A DNA stretch of 11,861 bases from Clostridia bacterium (GTDB lineage Bacteria; Bacillota; Clostridia; Monoglobales; Monoglobaceae), in the NCBI GenBank assembly GCA_017625185.1, contig JAGALN010000108.1:1-11861 (forward strand), given 5' to 3'. The translations under genes were made by a program, and so were the position numbers. The notes beneath the pieces were generated by a model, which was given only the letters and a program-made list of their open reading frames with translations, had not been told where the DNA came from and ran no database searches. This document shows, piece by piece, positions 1-6,462 of the stretch (positions are counted from its first letter, which is position 1; every line of letters begins with the position of its first letter).

Positions 1-1
1 A

Positions 2-121
2 GCAGCAGGAATGTTTTGTGCTGCCGTGACCACCTCCTTCCCGAAGGCATCCTTGCTGGATGCCGGGGCGGATATGATATTATCCGGATTGGACGAAATT
101 TTGAGTATTGTGACATTGTAG
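2..121 (+). CDS. HAD-superfamily hydrolase, C-terminal fragment (partial at window edge)
   Basis: An open frame enters from the left edge and ends at a TAG stop, giving the last 39 residues of a protein. It reads A-A-G-M, then V-T-T-S-F, then L-L-D-A-G-A-D and a closing L-D-E-I. This is the usual end of subfamily IA HAD phosphatases and phosphomutases (beta-phosphoglucomutase / phosphoglycolate phosphatase type). In these proteins the AGM...V.TSF segment follows the last catalytic acidic motif, and AGAD...LDEL closes the Rossmann core. No catalytic residues are visible here, so the substrate cannot be told. The stop codon overlaps the start of a palindromic repeat. The gene has the same orientation as addB and could be co-transcribed with it. 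The assignment rests on a short but characteristic stretch. Confidence 0.7.
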   Translation, partial: AAGMFCAAVTTSFPKASLLDAGADMILSGLDEILSIVTL

Positions 122-140
122 GGCGATTCACGAATTGCCC
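117..140. repeat. TGTAGG-type palindromic repeat
   Basis: TGTAGG is followed by a 9-bp inverted repeat (121-129 with 132-140, one G-T pair, 2-nt spacer). It overlaps the stop codon of the HAD gene. The same TGTAGG start recurs at 173, which suggests a dispersed intergenic repeat family. Confidence 0.5.
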
Positions 141-163
141 GTTGCCATTGGGATAGATAATAT
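135..163 (+). promoter_or_regulatory. Possible promoter upstream of addB
   Basis: TTGCCC (135-140) and TAATAT (158-163) are separated by 17 bp and lie about 100 bp before the addB start. The -35 lies inside the right arm of a palindromic repeat, so this is a weak candidate. Readthrough from the HAD gene is equally possible. Confidence 0.25.
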
Positions 164-172
164 GATTCGATT

Positions 173-225
173 TGTAGGGAAGGCTTATTGCCTTCCGTAA
201 CGGGCGGATGACGCCGATTCCTACA
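173..225. repeat. 53-bp element with TGTAGG/CCTACA inverted ends
   Basis: The element begins TGTAGG (173-178) and ends CCTACA (220-225), its exact inverse. Inside are a perfect 7-bp stem (178-184 with 190-196, loop TTATT) and a second small stem (203-206 with 212-215). An upstream in-frame ATG for addB at 208 falls inside this element, a reason to reject that start. Confidence 0.55.
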
Positions 226-261
226 GCTTTACAAAATGCGAAATTGAAAGAAGGTGAACCC

Positions 262-3200
262 ATGCTGCAGCTGATTCTGGGTCCTGCCCACAGCGGCAAA
301 ACCCAACATCTCTACCAAGAACTGAAGAACCGTCTGGATACAGGAGAAACTTCCTGGATTCTGGTTCCTGAGCAGTTCTCCCTGTTTACCGAAAAGGAAA
401 TCATTTCCCGGTTTGGGCTGCCCGCCCAGAAACAGATTAAGGTCTTGAGCTTTGCCCGGCTTTGTAACCTGGTTCTCCATGAGCTGGGTCCATTGCGAAT
501 GCAATACATCGATGGTGCCGGCAAGCACATCCTTGCAACCCGTGCTCTGGATCTTTTAAAGGATAAACTGACCTTCTTAAAACAGAATCTTCGACAAAAA
601 GGATTCTCCAAAGTGCTGGCAGATACCCTGTCCGAATGTAAGCGGTATGGCGTTTCCCCGCAAACGTTACAGTTTGCAGCGGAAAACACCAAAAATCCCG
701 AGCTTTCCCGGAAACTTGACGAACTATCCATTCTGTTTGAAACTTACAATAATCTCATCAATGCGCATCATGCTGACGCCGAGGATAACCTAACTCTAAT
801 TTGTCCCCGCATCAGGAATTGCAGCTTTTTACAAGGCAAACTTTTTGTCCGGCATTTTCGCTCCTTTACCCCAGTGGAGCACCAGGTTTTAGGGGAGTTG
901 ATGCAGAAGATGGATCTTTCGGTTCTGCTGGACACCAGCGACCAAGGCAACTACGGCGGCATCTTTTCCCCGGTGGAGGGGACCCTCCGGAAGCTCCGGG
1001 AATCGGCAATGGAACTGGGCATTGAGGAAAATGCTCCCATTGTTCTGACACCGGCAGAACCCACCAACGCTCTTACCTATCTTCAGCAGAATTACTTTAA
1101 TTTCCGTGCTAAGCCCTTGGACGAAACAACCAACTCGGTCTTTCTATACGAGGCACAAAACCGGTATCGGGAAGTGGAAACGGCGGCAGACCTGATTCTG
1201 CGGCTCTGCCGTACCGAGAGTTATCGGTTCCGGGACTTCTTGATTCTTGCACGAAATACGGACAGCTATAGCCGGATTCTCCCGTCAATCTTCAAGACCC
1301 GGAGCATCCCCGTCTTTTTAGATACCAAAGAACGTCTTTCCTCCAAGCCGCTTTTGCGTTTGCTCTTTGGCACGCTGGACATTCTGGCATATGGTCATTC
1401 CTATGAACGAATGATGACCATCGCCCGGAGTGAAATCCTCCCCCTGTCCCGGGGAGAGGTTGACCGATTGGAAAACTACATTCTGGCAACGGCACCTACC
1501 CACGCCATGTGGCAGGCTCCCGTCTGGGATTACCTTCCCTCCTCCGGAGAGTATGACCTAGAGGAAATCAATGCCACAAAAACAGTGCTCCTATCCGGGG
1601 TAGAGGCTCTGCAGAAGTCCATCTCCGGCAGGAAGACCGGCGGAGAAATTGCCGCTGCACTTTTGAACTGGCTCAAAGAAAGCGGTCTTTCCCAGCGGGT
1701 CACCGACCTTGCTCAGGAAGCTCTGGACAATGGCGATACCGCCCTTTCCGAAAGCTATCAGCAAAGCTGGAATGCCACCCTCTCTATCCTGGCGCAGCTA
1801 TCTGCCATGATGGAGGATACCCCTATGACCTATCAACGGTTTGCCGAGCTCTTTGAAGAAACCTGCCTGGGCACCGAAATCGGCCGGACACCTCAGACTC
1901 TTGACTGTGTTATTGTTAGCCAGATTGACCGGTTCCGCAGCAGCGGTGCCAAGGTGGTCCTGGTCCTGGATTTGACCGAGGGTGTTTTCCCGAAAGGTTA
2001 TAGCACCGAGGGATTCCTCTCGGACAACGAACGCCATCTCTTAAAAGAACTTGGTCTGGAACTGGCACCCGGTCTTGAAAGCAAACAACGGGAAGAACAG
2101 CTTTTGATCTATGCCGTTCTCACGGCGTCCACTGAAAAGCTCTTTCTCCTCCGTCCCCTCTTTGACAATGACGGCGGTAGTTATCAGGCATCCGGAATTG
2201 TGAAACGGACCAAGGAGCTTCTGCCCCAGGTAAACACCATCAACCCGGACACCACCGACGATCCCCTTGCCGGTGCAGAAGGAACCGTCGGTGCCTTTTC
2301 TCTACTGGCAACGGCACTGGCAGACTGCAGCGGAGATGCCAGCAGGCTTTCTCCCCCCCTCCAGGAGCTTTATGGATGGTTCCGGCAGAGTCCCAAGCAC
2401 AAAGATAACCTTGCAAAGCTGGAAAAAGCCATGACGGCATTACCTCCTACTGCCATTTCCAAGGAGATGGCAACGGCACTTTACGGAGCGCCCCTGAAAT
2501 TGAGTGCTTCCCAGCTGGAAACCTACAATTCCTGTGCCTTCCGGTACTTCCTGACCTACGGTCTTTTGGTCCGGGAACGGGACCTTGCCGGCATCGAACC
2601 CCGAAGTATGGGAAGTATCCAGCATGCCGCTCTTTACCGCTACTTTACCGATTTGAAGGCAGCCGGCACCGACTTTGCTGATATTCAAAAAGAGGATTGT
2701 TTCCGTAGCATTGGTGCTGCAATAGAGGCAGAGGCCAAGGAAAACAGCAGTCTTCTCTACGAGGCGTCCTCTTACTACCAGTACATTGTTCTGCGAATGA
2801 AGGACATTGCGGCACGGACCGCCTGGGAGGTAGTCAAGTTCTACCGTTCCAGCCGCTTTCGTCCCTATGGCTTCGAGATTACCATTGGCACCAAGGGTCC
2901 CATACCCGCTCTTTCGGTGAAGGATCCCGACGGTACCGAGCTTGCCAAAATCCGCGGCATTATTGACCGTGCCGATACCGCCGTTATGGGAGATAAAACT
3001 CTGGTCAGTATTGTGGACTACAAGTCCTCTGCCAAAGACTTGGATATCACCCTTGCCAAAGACGGTATCACCTTGCAACCCCTTCTCTATGCCAACGCCC
3101 TTTGTCATAGCATGAAGGACGCAACCCCTGCCGCTATGTTCTATCTCCAGATGAATGACCCCATCATCCCCGAGTCAGATGTTCGGGGGGACCTGGAGCT

Positions 3201-3483
3201 GGCTGTGGACAAGAAGATGAAGCCCAAGGGGTGGATTGTGGAAGATCCGGATATCCAGGCTGCCTATGCAGCCGATGGGGAAGATACCTTTATCCCCAAA
3301 GAAAGGGCAACCTTTGTGACTCGAAAGGACCTGTCCGAGCGGATTGCCGCTGCCAATCAAAAAATTCAGGAATCCGCCAAAGACATTGCAGGAGGCATCA
3401 TCGGCGCCAATCCCTACCGAAGCTACAAGCACGACGCCTGTGCATATTGTATGTACCATGGCATTTGTCAAAAGCATGGATAA
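262..3483 (+). CDS. addB: ATP-dependent helicase/nuclease subunit B (AddB)
   Basis: AddB pairs with AddA to form the Chi-regulated helicase-nuclease that resects double-strand breaks for RecA. The 1073-aa protein is close to family length. Near the N-terminus is a Walker A motif, GPAHSGKT (7-14). The middle is a helicase-like fold that includes the stretch V-L-D-L-T-E-G-V-F-P. At the C-terminus is the RecB-type PD-(D/E)XK nuclease, with D919-Y-K921 and Q939...Y943. Four cysteines expected to bind an iron-sulfur cluster are all present: C758, then C1060, C1063 and C1069 (C-x2-C-x5-C). I chose ATG 262 because AAGGTGA lies just upstream; the in-frame ATG at 208 is inside a repeat. The gene ends directly before a strong terminator, and the usual partner addA does not follow. 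The family call is secure. Confidence 0.93.
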   Translation: MLQLILGPAHSGKTQHLYQELKNRLDTGETSWILVPEQFSLFTEKEIISRFGLPAQKQIKVLSFARLCNLVLHELGPLRMQYIDGAGKHILATRALDLLKDKLTFLKQNLRQKGFSKVLADTLSECKRYGVSPQTLQFAAENTKNPELSRKLDELSILFETYNNLINAHHADAEDNLTLICPRIRNCSFLQGKLFVRHFRSFTPVEHQVLGELMQKMDLSVLLDTSDQGNYGGIFSPVEGTLRKLRESAMELGIEENAPIVLTPAEPTNALTYLQQNYFNFRAKPLDETTNSVFLYEAQNRYREVETAADLILRLCRTESYRFRDFLILARNTDSYSRILPSIFKTRSIPVFLDTKERLSSKPLLRLLFGTLDILAYGHSYERMMTIARSEILPLSRGEVDRLENYILATAPTHAMWQAPVWDYLPSSGEYDLEEINATKTVLLSGVEALQKSISGRKTGGEIAAALLNWLKESGLSQRVTDLAQEALDNGDTALSESYQQSWNATLSILAQLSAMMEDTPMTYQRFAELFEETCLGTEIGRTPQTLDCVIVSQIDRFRSSGAKVVLVLDLTEGVFPKGYSTEGFLSDNERHLLKELGLELAPGLESKQREEQLLIYAVLTASTEKLFLLRPLFDNDGGSYQASGIVKRTKELLPQVNTINPDTTDDPLAGAEGTVGAFSLLATALADCSGDASRLSPPLQELYGWFRQSPKHKDNLAKLEKAMTALPPTAISKEMATALYGAPLKLSASQLETYNSCAFRYFLTYGLLVRERDLAGIEPRSMGSIQHAALYRYFTDLKAAGTDFADIQKEDCFRSIGAAIEAEAKENSSLLYEASSYYQYIVLRMKDIAARTAWEVVKFYRSSRFRPYGFEITIGTKGPIPALSVKDPDGTELAKIRGIIDRADTAVMGDKTLVSIVDYKSSAKDLDITLAKDGITLQPLLYANALCHSMKDATPAAMFYLQMNDPIIPESDVRGDLELAVDKKMKPKGWIVEDPDIQAAYAADGEDTFIPKERATFVTRKDLSERIAAANQKIQESAKDIAGGIIGANPYRSYKHDACAYCMYHGICQKHG

Positions 3484-3484
3484 A

Positions 3485-3521
3485 CGCAAAAAAACTGTGA
3501 CATCTGTCACAGTTTTTTGCG
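3485..3521. terminator. Bidirectional rho-independent terminator between addB and the GH109-like gene
   Basis: A long inverted repeat has CTGTGACA (3495-3502) pairing with TGTCACAG (3505-3512), flanked by an A-run on the left and a T-run on the right, with CGC/GCG at the ends. It reads as stem plus U-tract in both directions. It lies one base after the addB stop and seven bases beyond the stop of the convergent gene. Confidence 0.9.
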
Positions 3522-3528
3522 TTTTCAA

Positions 3529-4764
3529 TTAGAATATATCAATCTCGGTCACATCATATCTGTCTCGGTTCTTCCAGTTGCCCTTAGTAAAGTCCGGAAT
3601 CTCTACCGCCTCGCCGGTTTTGATAGACTGTTCGCTCAAGGGCGTAATCGCCATCCAGGATGCCGCATCATACACATCAATGGGCATGGGCAAATCATTT
3701 TTCAAGCAATGGAAAAAGACAGAAAATGTATACGCATCCAGACCGCCATGTCCGGAGATGCTATTATTGTTGTTTCTTCGTTTACTCCAATAGGGAGGAA
3801 TGTACTGATGATAGAACCGCTCCGCATTATTCATGGCGATTGCAGCATATTTCTCGGTTTCAAAGAACTCTTCGTCCCCGTCCAAAAATACCGAATTGGT
3901 AGCCTCCTCGTACATACCAGCTGTTCCTCGCAAGGTAAACTCCCGATTATAGGAACGAGGCAGTGTGGTGTCAAGCCGAATGGAGATAACCTCGCCGTTT
4001 TCGCAGGTAATGATTGTTTCTACAATGTCGGCTTGTTTGAAATCATAACCAATCAGTTCCTTATTTTCAATGGTATCTTTTCTGTCATCAATATACTTTT
4101 TCAATCCTGCTGCCTTGGTTGCCACCGAAACCAGCCGGTTCATTTTATTGCCTCGGTTGATGTCTACAACCTTGGCAATGGGACCAAGCTCATGGGTTGG
4201 ATAATTCTCACAATTTCTGTGCTTGTAGTTTTCCAGCCGGTAATGACGGTTTTCCTTTCCTTTTGCGACTTCTTCCCGAAGGTCATGTGCATACGCACCA
4301 TGACAGTATACAATTTCTCCAAGAAGTCCTGCCCGTGCCAAATTAAGACCCAAAAGCTCCTTTTTGCCGAAGCAACAGTTCTCCAGCATCATGAGAGGCA
4401 CCTTGGTTTCTTCCCAAGCCTCTACCAGCTCAAAGCACTCCTCCAAATGGTAGGCGCCTCCTACCTCCATGCCGACAGCTTTTCCAGCTCTCATCGCTTC
4501 AATAGCAATTCTAACATGGGTTTCCCAGGAGCTAAACACAAAAACGGTGTTTACTTCTTTGTCATTCAGAATCTCTCGATAATCAACGGTCTTTTTGGGC
4601 TCTTTCCAGCCTCTTTCTTCCATTTCCTTTGCCGCTCTTTCAATTCTGTCCTCATAAACATCGCAGATGGCAACAATATTAATACTCCCGCAGTCCATAA
4701 TGGTTTTCAGGTTGCCATATCCTCTGCCACCGAGACCAATAATTCCTACATTGATTTCTTTCAT
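3529..4764 (-). CDS. GH109-like Gfo/Idh/MocA family protein (putative NAD-dependent alpha-N-acetylgalactosaminidase)
   Basis: The 411-aa protein starts with a Rossmann NAD(P) site, GLGGRG (10-15). It continues like glycoside hydrolase family 109, which removes alpha-linked GalNAc with bound NAD through a transient oxidation-elimination. GH109-like landmarks are W80-E-T-H83, ENCCFG (128-133), Y188-P-T-H191 followed by ELGP, GHGG (338-341), VYDAASW (364-370) and PLSE (375-378). The EKP catalytic lysine segment of ordinary family dehydrogenases is replaced by M-E-V (99-101), which argues against a simple sugar dehydrogenase. No signal peptide is seen, so it probably acts in the cytoplasm. The start is supported by AGGAGG upstream. 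The gene diverges from an AraC regulator that probably controls it. The subfamily is inferred from recalled motifs; substrate specificity is unproven. Confidence 0.8.
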   Translation of the reverse strand: MKEINVGIIGLGGRGYGNLKTIMDCGSINIVAICDVYEDRIERAAKEMEERGWKEPKKTVDYREILNDKEVNTVFVFSSWETHVRIAIEAMRAGKAVGMEVGGAYHLEECFELVEAWEETKVPLMMLENCCFGKKELLGLNLARAGLLGEIVYCHGAYAHDLREEVAKGKENRHYRLENYKHRNCENYPTHELGPIAKVVDINRGNKMNRLVSVATKAAGLKKYIDDRKDTIENKELIGYDFKQADIVETIITCENGEVISIRLDTTLPRSYNREFTLRGTAGMYEEATNSVFLDGDEEFFETEKYAAIAMNNAERFYHQYIPPYWSKRRNNNNSISGHGGLDAYTFSVFFHCLKNDLPMPIDVYDAASWMAITPLSEQSIKTGEAVEIPDFTKGNWKNRDRYDVTEIDIF

Positions 4765-4790
4765 CTTTTCTCCTCCTGTCTTTTTCTATA

Positions 4791-4819
4791 AAAATACTAC
4801 ATCTTTTACCGAAAGTAAA
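4791..4819 (-). promoter_or_regulatory. Promoter of the GH109-like gene
   Basis: On the minus strand TTTACT (4819-4814) and TATTTT (4796-4791) are 17 bp apart, about 27 bp upstream of the start codon. The imperfect -10 fits a promoter that needs an activator, and a direct repeat abuts its -35. Confidence 0.55.
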
Positions 4820-4847
4820 TGTGTTTAATTCTAGTTTTACTGTGTTT
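4820..4847. promoter_or_regulatory. Putative AraC-family operator (21-bp-spaced direct repeat)
   Basis: TGTGTTT occurs at 4820-4826 and again at 4841-4847, exactly 21 bp apart, so on the same face of the helix. It directly adjoins the -35 box of the GH109-like gene. AraC-type activators typically bind direct half-sites two helical turns apart with the inner site at the -35. The match to the neighbouring regulator is inferred. Confidence 0.45.
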
Positions 4848-4863
4848 TTTTATCATTTCCTCA

Positions 4864-4892
4864 TTGACTTTTTATCTATCTTCCTCTATACT
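4864..4892 (+). promoter_or_regulatory. Sigma-A promoter of the AraC-type regulator
   Basis: TTGACT (4864-4869) and TATACT (4887-4892) are 17 bp apart, near consensus. Transcription should begin near 4899, only about 11 nt before ATG 4911. This excludes the in-frame ATG at 4821. Confidence 0.8.
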
Positions 4893-4910
4893 ATCCTTGA
4901 GGTGAATGTT

Positions 4911-5741
4911 ATGTATGCTTCTGATTTGGATAGTATCTGCATATCTTTCTTCGATTTTGCAGAGGAAGACCTGACCATTCGTTGTCTTGGCTATAACAAT
5001 TTTATCTATATCAAACCCATCCGGCATTTTCGAACTCAATCATTTTATACCCTTCACATCATTCTAAAGGGTAGCGGCACTCTTTTTGTGGGTGACAAAA
5101 AATATAACCCCAAGGAGGGAGATATGTTTTTTATTCCGCCCAACACCCGCCTTTGCTATTATCCGGATGATGACAATCTCTGGGAATATGTATGGTTTGA
5201 ATTTCAAGGGAAAAACGCATCCTTGTATGCGCAAAAAATGGGATTTGACGCTCAGAACCATTTCATCAAATGCAGAGATTTTTCCAATATTACCTTACTC
5301 CTTCAGCGGCTCCTGAATCATTATCAAAAGCACGCCTCGGTAGGCTACTATGATGTATTCTCTGTCTTTTTCCGGATTCTGGATTCCAATCTTCGTATTC
5401 GGGAAAACCAAACGCCAAATGTCATTGATGCTATCATCAATTATATGCAATGCCACTATCACAACCCCGGTCTTTCCATTCCGGAACTATGTCGTTATTT
5501 CGGTATCAGTCATTCCTATCTTTGTAAACTCTTTCAGGATACCCATCATTGTTCCGCAAAAAAATATCTGATTCAAATTCGAATCTATAATGCTTGCAAA
5601 TTACTGGAAACAACGTCGATTAGTCTTAAAGAAGTTGCCTATTCGGTTGGTTTTCAGGATGAAATTCATTTTATGAAAACCTTCAAAAAGATGCTGAATC
5701 AAACACCTACCCAATACCGACAAAACCACTCTTCAAAATAA
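4911..5741 (+). CDS. AraC/XylS family transcriptional regulator
   Basis: The 276-aa protein has the standard layout of sugar-sensing AraC regulators. An N-terminal cupin ligand domain covers about residues 35-100, with the typical G-S-G-T...G-D-M-F-F-I-P-P pattern. It is followed by a linker and a C-terminal double helix-turn-helix (first about 188-209, second about 237-258), ending in the signature G-F-Q-D...F-K-K...T-P-T-Q-Y-R. It acts in the cytoplasm as a DNA-binding activator or repressor. The start is ATG 4911, set by GAGGTGA five bases upstream and by a consensus promoter just before it. It is divergent from the GH109-like gene, the common arrangement of a regulator and its target. The gene looks more AT-rich than addB or the PBP gene, hinting that this pair is accessory. 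The ligand is unknown; an amino sugar is only a guess. Confidence 0.88.
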   Translation: MYASDLDSICISFFDFAEEDLTIRCLGYNNFIYIKPIRHFRTQSFYTLHIILKGSGTLFVGDKKYNPKEGDMFFIPPNTRLCYYPDDDNLWEYVWFEFQGKNASLYAQKMGFDAQNHFIKCRDFSNITLLLQRLLNHYQKHASVGYYDVFSVFFRILDSNLRIRENQTPNVIDAIINYMQCHYHNPGLSIPELCRYFGISHSYLCKLFQDTHHCSAKKYLIQIRIYNACKLLETTSISLKEVAYSVGFQDEIHFMKTFKKMLNQTPTQYRQNHSSK

Positions 5742-5758
5742 AATAAGGTTATGGCATA

Positions 5759-5861
5759 AGGGGTGTACTCTAAAGAACATTCTTTGCGGGACGTCGAGGA
5801 CGCACCTCTCGGCTCTCGCCTCGGTCAGTGCTGGACGATTGCCACCGGCAATCAGTACCCC
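5759..5861. repeat. Structured ~100-bp intergenic element
   Basis: The segment is bounded by GGGGTGTACT (5759-5768) and the near-inverse AGTACCCC (5854-5861). Inside it holds a small palindrome around AAAGAACATTCTTT, a GC-rich centre, and a perfect 7-bp hairpin (5837-5843 with 5847-5853, loop ACC). It has no ribosome site or credible coding frame. It looks like a dispersed repeat of the miniature-element or structured-RNA kind; recognition as a family is from general impression only. Confidence 0.5.
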
Positions 5862-5901
5862 TGCAATGTGAAAGCAAGATTTTGCCCAAAACACGGGGTT
5901 T

Positions 5902-5979
5902 CAAAAGGGGCGGCAGCCCCTTTTGCTGATGGCCCCGAAGGGGGCGGAGTGGCGCTCGGGTGAGCGAGCGCAGCGGGGC
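5902..5979. repeat. GC-rich cluster of three hairpins
   Basis: Three stems lie in a row: a perfect 10-bp stem (5902-5911 with 5916-5925, loop GGCA), GCCCC/GGGGC (5932-5936 with 5941-5945), and GCGCTCG/CGAGCGC (5952-5958 with 5965-5971). GCCCCG (5932) can also pair with CGGGGC (5974-5979) around the third stem. It is much richer in GC than the genes on either side. The first hairpin could help terminate the regulator transcript, but no T-run follows it. Confidence 0.5.
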
Positions 5980-6002
5980 AAGGCTAAAATTATTGTATAC
6001 GA

Positions 6003-6034
6003 AAAGGGCAGAAACACTTGTGTTTCTGCCCTTT
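6003..6034. terminator. Terminator hairpin downstream of the NrdD-like gene
   Basis: A perfect 15-bp inverted repeat (6003-6017 with 6020-6034) has a very short loop. In the leftward direction it ends in TTTT, so it best serves the NrdD-like gene, whose stop is 50 bp away. It may also stop rightward transcription from the AraC gene. Confidence 0.65.
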
Positions 6035-6084
6035 GACTGCCCTTAAGAGTATTCTGCCTACACCACAGCCTTTTTTCTATTGAA

Positions 6085-6360
6085 CTAATTACAGCACCTC
6101 ATGTGCTTTACCCGGTCCCGTTCCTCAGCACGCTTTGCGTTATTGAATCGATCTACGGTACCAACTAAGTACCCTGTAATCCGGCGAATCCGCTCAAAAG
6201 GAATGGGCGTTAACTGATAATCTACATCCACAAAATCGTCCTCACCTATGGTAAGGGTCATGGCTTCTACCTCCATGCCCGGATTATTCTTCCGAATCTG
6301 CTGTGCATAATAAGAAACCTCTCTCGGATTCATGGTTCCTCCTACAATGTTTACTGTCAT
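6085..6360 (-). CDS. Stand-alone NrdD-like glycyl-radical domain protein
   Basis: This 91-aa protein resembles the extreme C-terminus of anaerobic (class III) ribonucleoside-triphosphate reductase. The stretch from R59-R-I-T-G63-Y-L to D82-R-V-K-H-M matches the glycyl-radical segment of E. coli NrdD as I recall it (R-V-C-G681-Y-L ... R-R-V-K-H-L). G63 would be the radical-bearing residue. The reductase barrel, active-site cysteines and zinc finger are absent. The N-terminal half (V-G-G-T-M-N-P-R-E, then an acidic strand) is not a domain I can name. ATG 6360 is preferred because AGGAGG lies 8 nt upstream; ATG 6366 would leave only 2 nt. A consensus promoter with two NrdR-like boxes precedes it. 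The role is unproven: a spare radical domain, as GrcA is for PflB, or a regulatory protein. Confidence 0.72.
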   Translation of the reverse strand: MTVNIVGGTMNPREVSYYAQQIRKNNPGMEVEAMTLTIGEDDFVDVDYQLTPIPFERIRRITGYLVGTVDRFNNAKRAEERDRVKHMRCCN

Positions 6361-6405
6361 TTTCATTTCCTCCTCTCTAATTCTGACTTTGTCCTATTGA
6401 ATAAT

Positions 6406-6434
6406 AGTATACCAAACCGCACCTGCTTTGTCAA
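6406..6434 (-). promoter_or_regulatory. Consensus sigma-A promoter of the NrdD-like gene
   Basis: On the minus strand TTGACA (6434-6429) and TATACT (6411-6406) are 17 bp apart, about 46 bp before the chosen start. The -35 overlaps the nearer NrdR-like box, so binding there should block RNA polymerase. Confidence 0.88.
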
Positions 6435-6446
6435 TAGATATTGTGT
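6431..6446 (-). promoter_or_regulatory. NrdR-like box, promoter-proximal
   Basis: The minus strand reads ACACAATATCTATTGA, matching the NrdR consensus (about ACACWATATNTWGTGT) at 14 of 16 positions. It overlaps the -35 hexamer. Its partner box begins exactly 32 bp away. Confidence 0.65.
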
Positions 6447-6462
6447 TAAATTTCTGTTACAA

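Noticed and set aside
2440..3108. A 222-codon open frame on the - strand inside addB
   Set aside because: It overlaps the AddB nuclease domain, which has intact motifs, and has no ribosome site or domain of its own.
3495..3512. TGTGACA-TC-TGTCACA resembling a CRP-type operator
   Set aside because: It is the stem of a terminator with flanking A- and T-runs between two convergent genes, with no promoter nearby.
3517..4791. A 424-codon open frame on the + strand opposite the GH109-like gene
   Set aside because: It is antisense to a gene with clear family motifs, a ribosome site and a promoter. Its own translation shows no recognisable domain, and it starts inside a terminator.
4821..4910. Upstream in-frame start for the AraC regulator at 4821
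   Set aside because: The TTGACT/TATACT promoter lies inside this extension, so the ATG at 4821 would not be transcribed. The extra residues are hydrophobic and unlike the family.
5763..5963. A 66-codon rightward open frame after the AraC gene
   Set aside because: It runs across palindromic repeat elements and GC-rich hairpins, with no ribosome site and no recognisable protein pattern.
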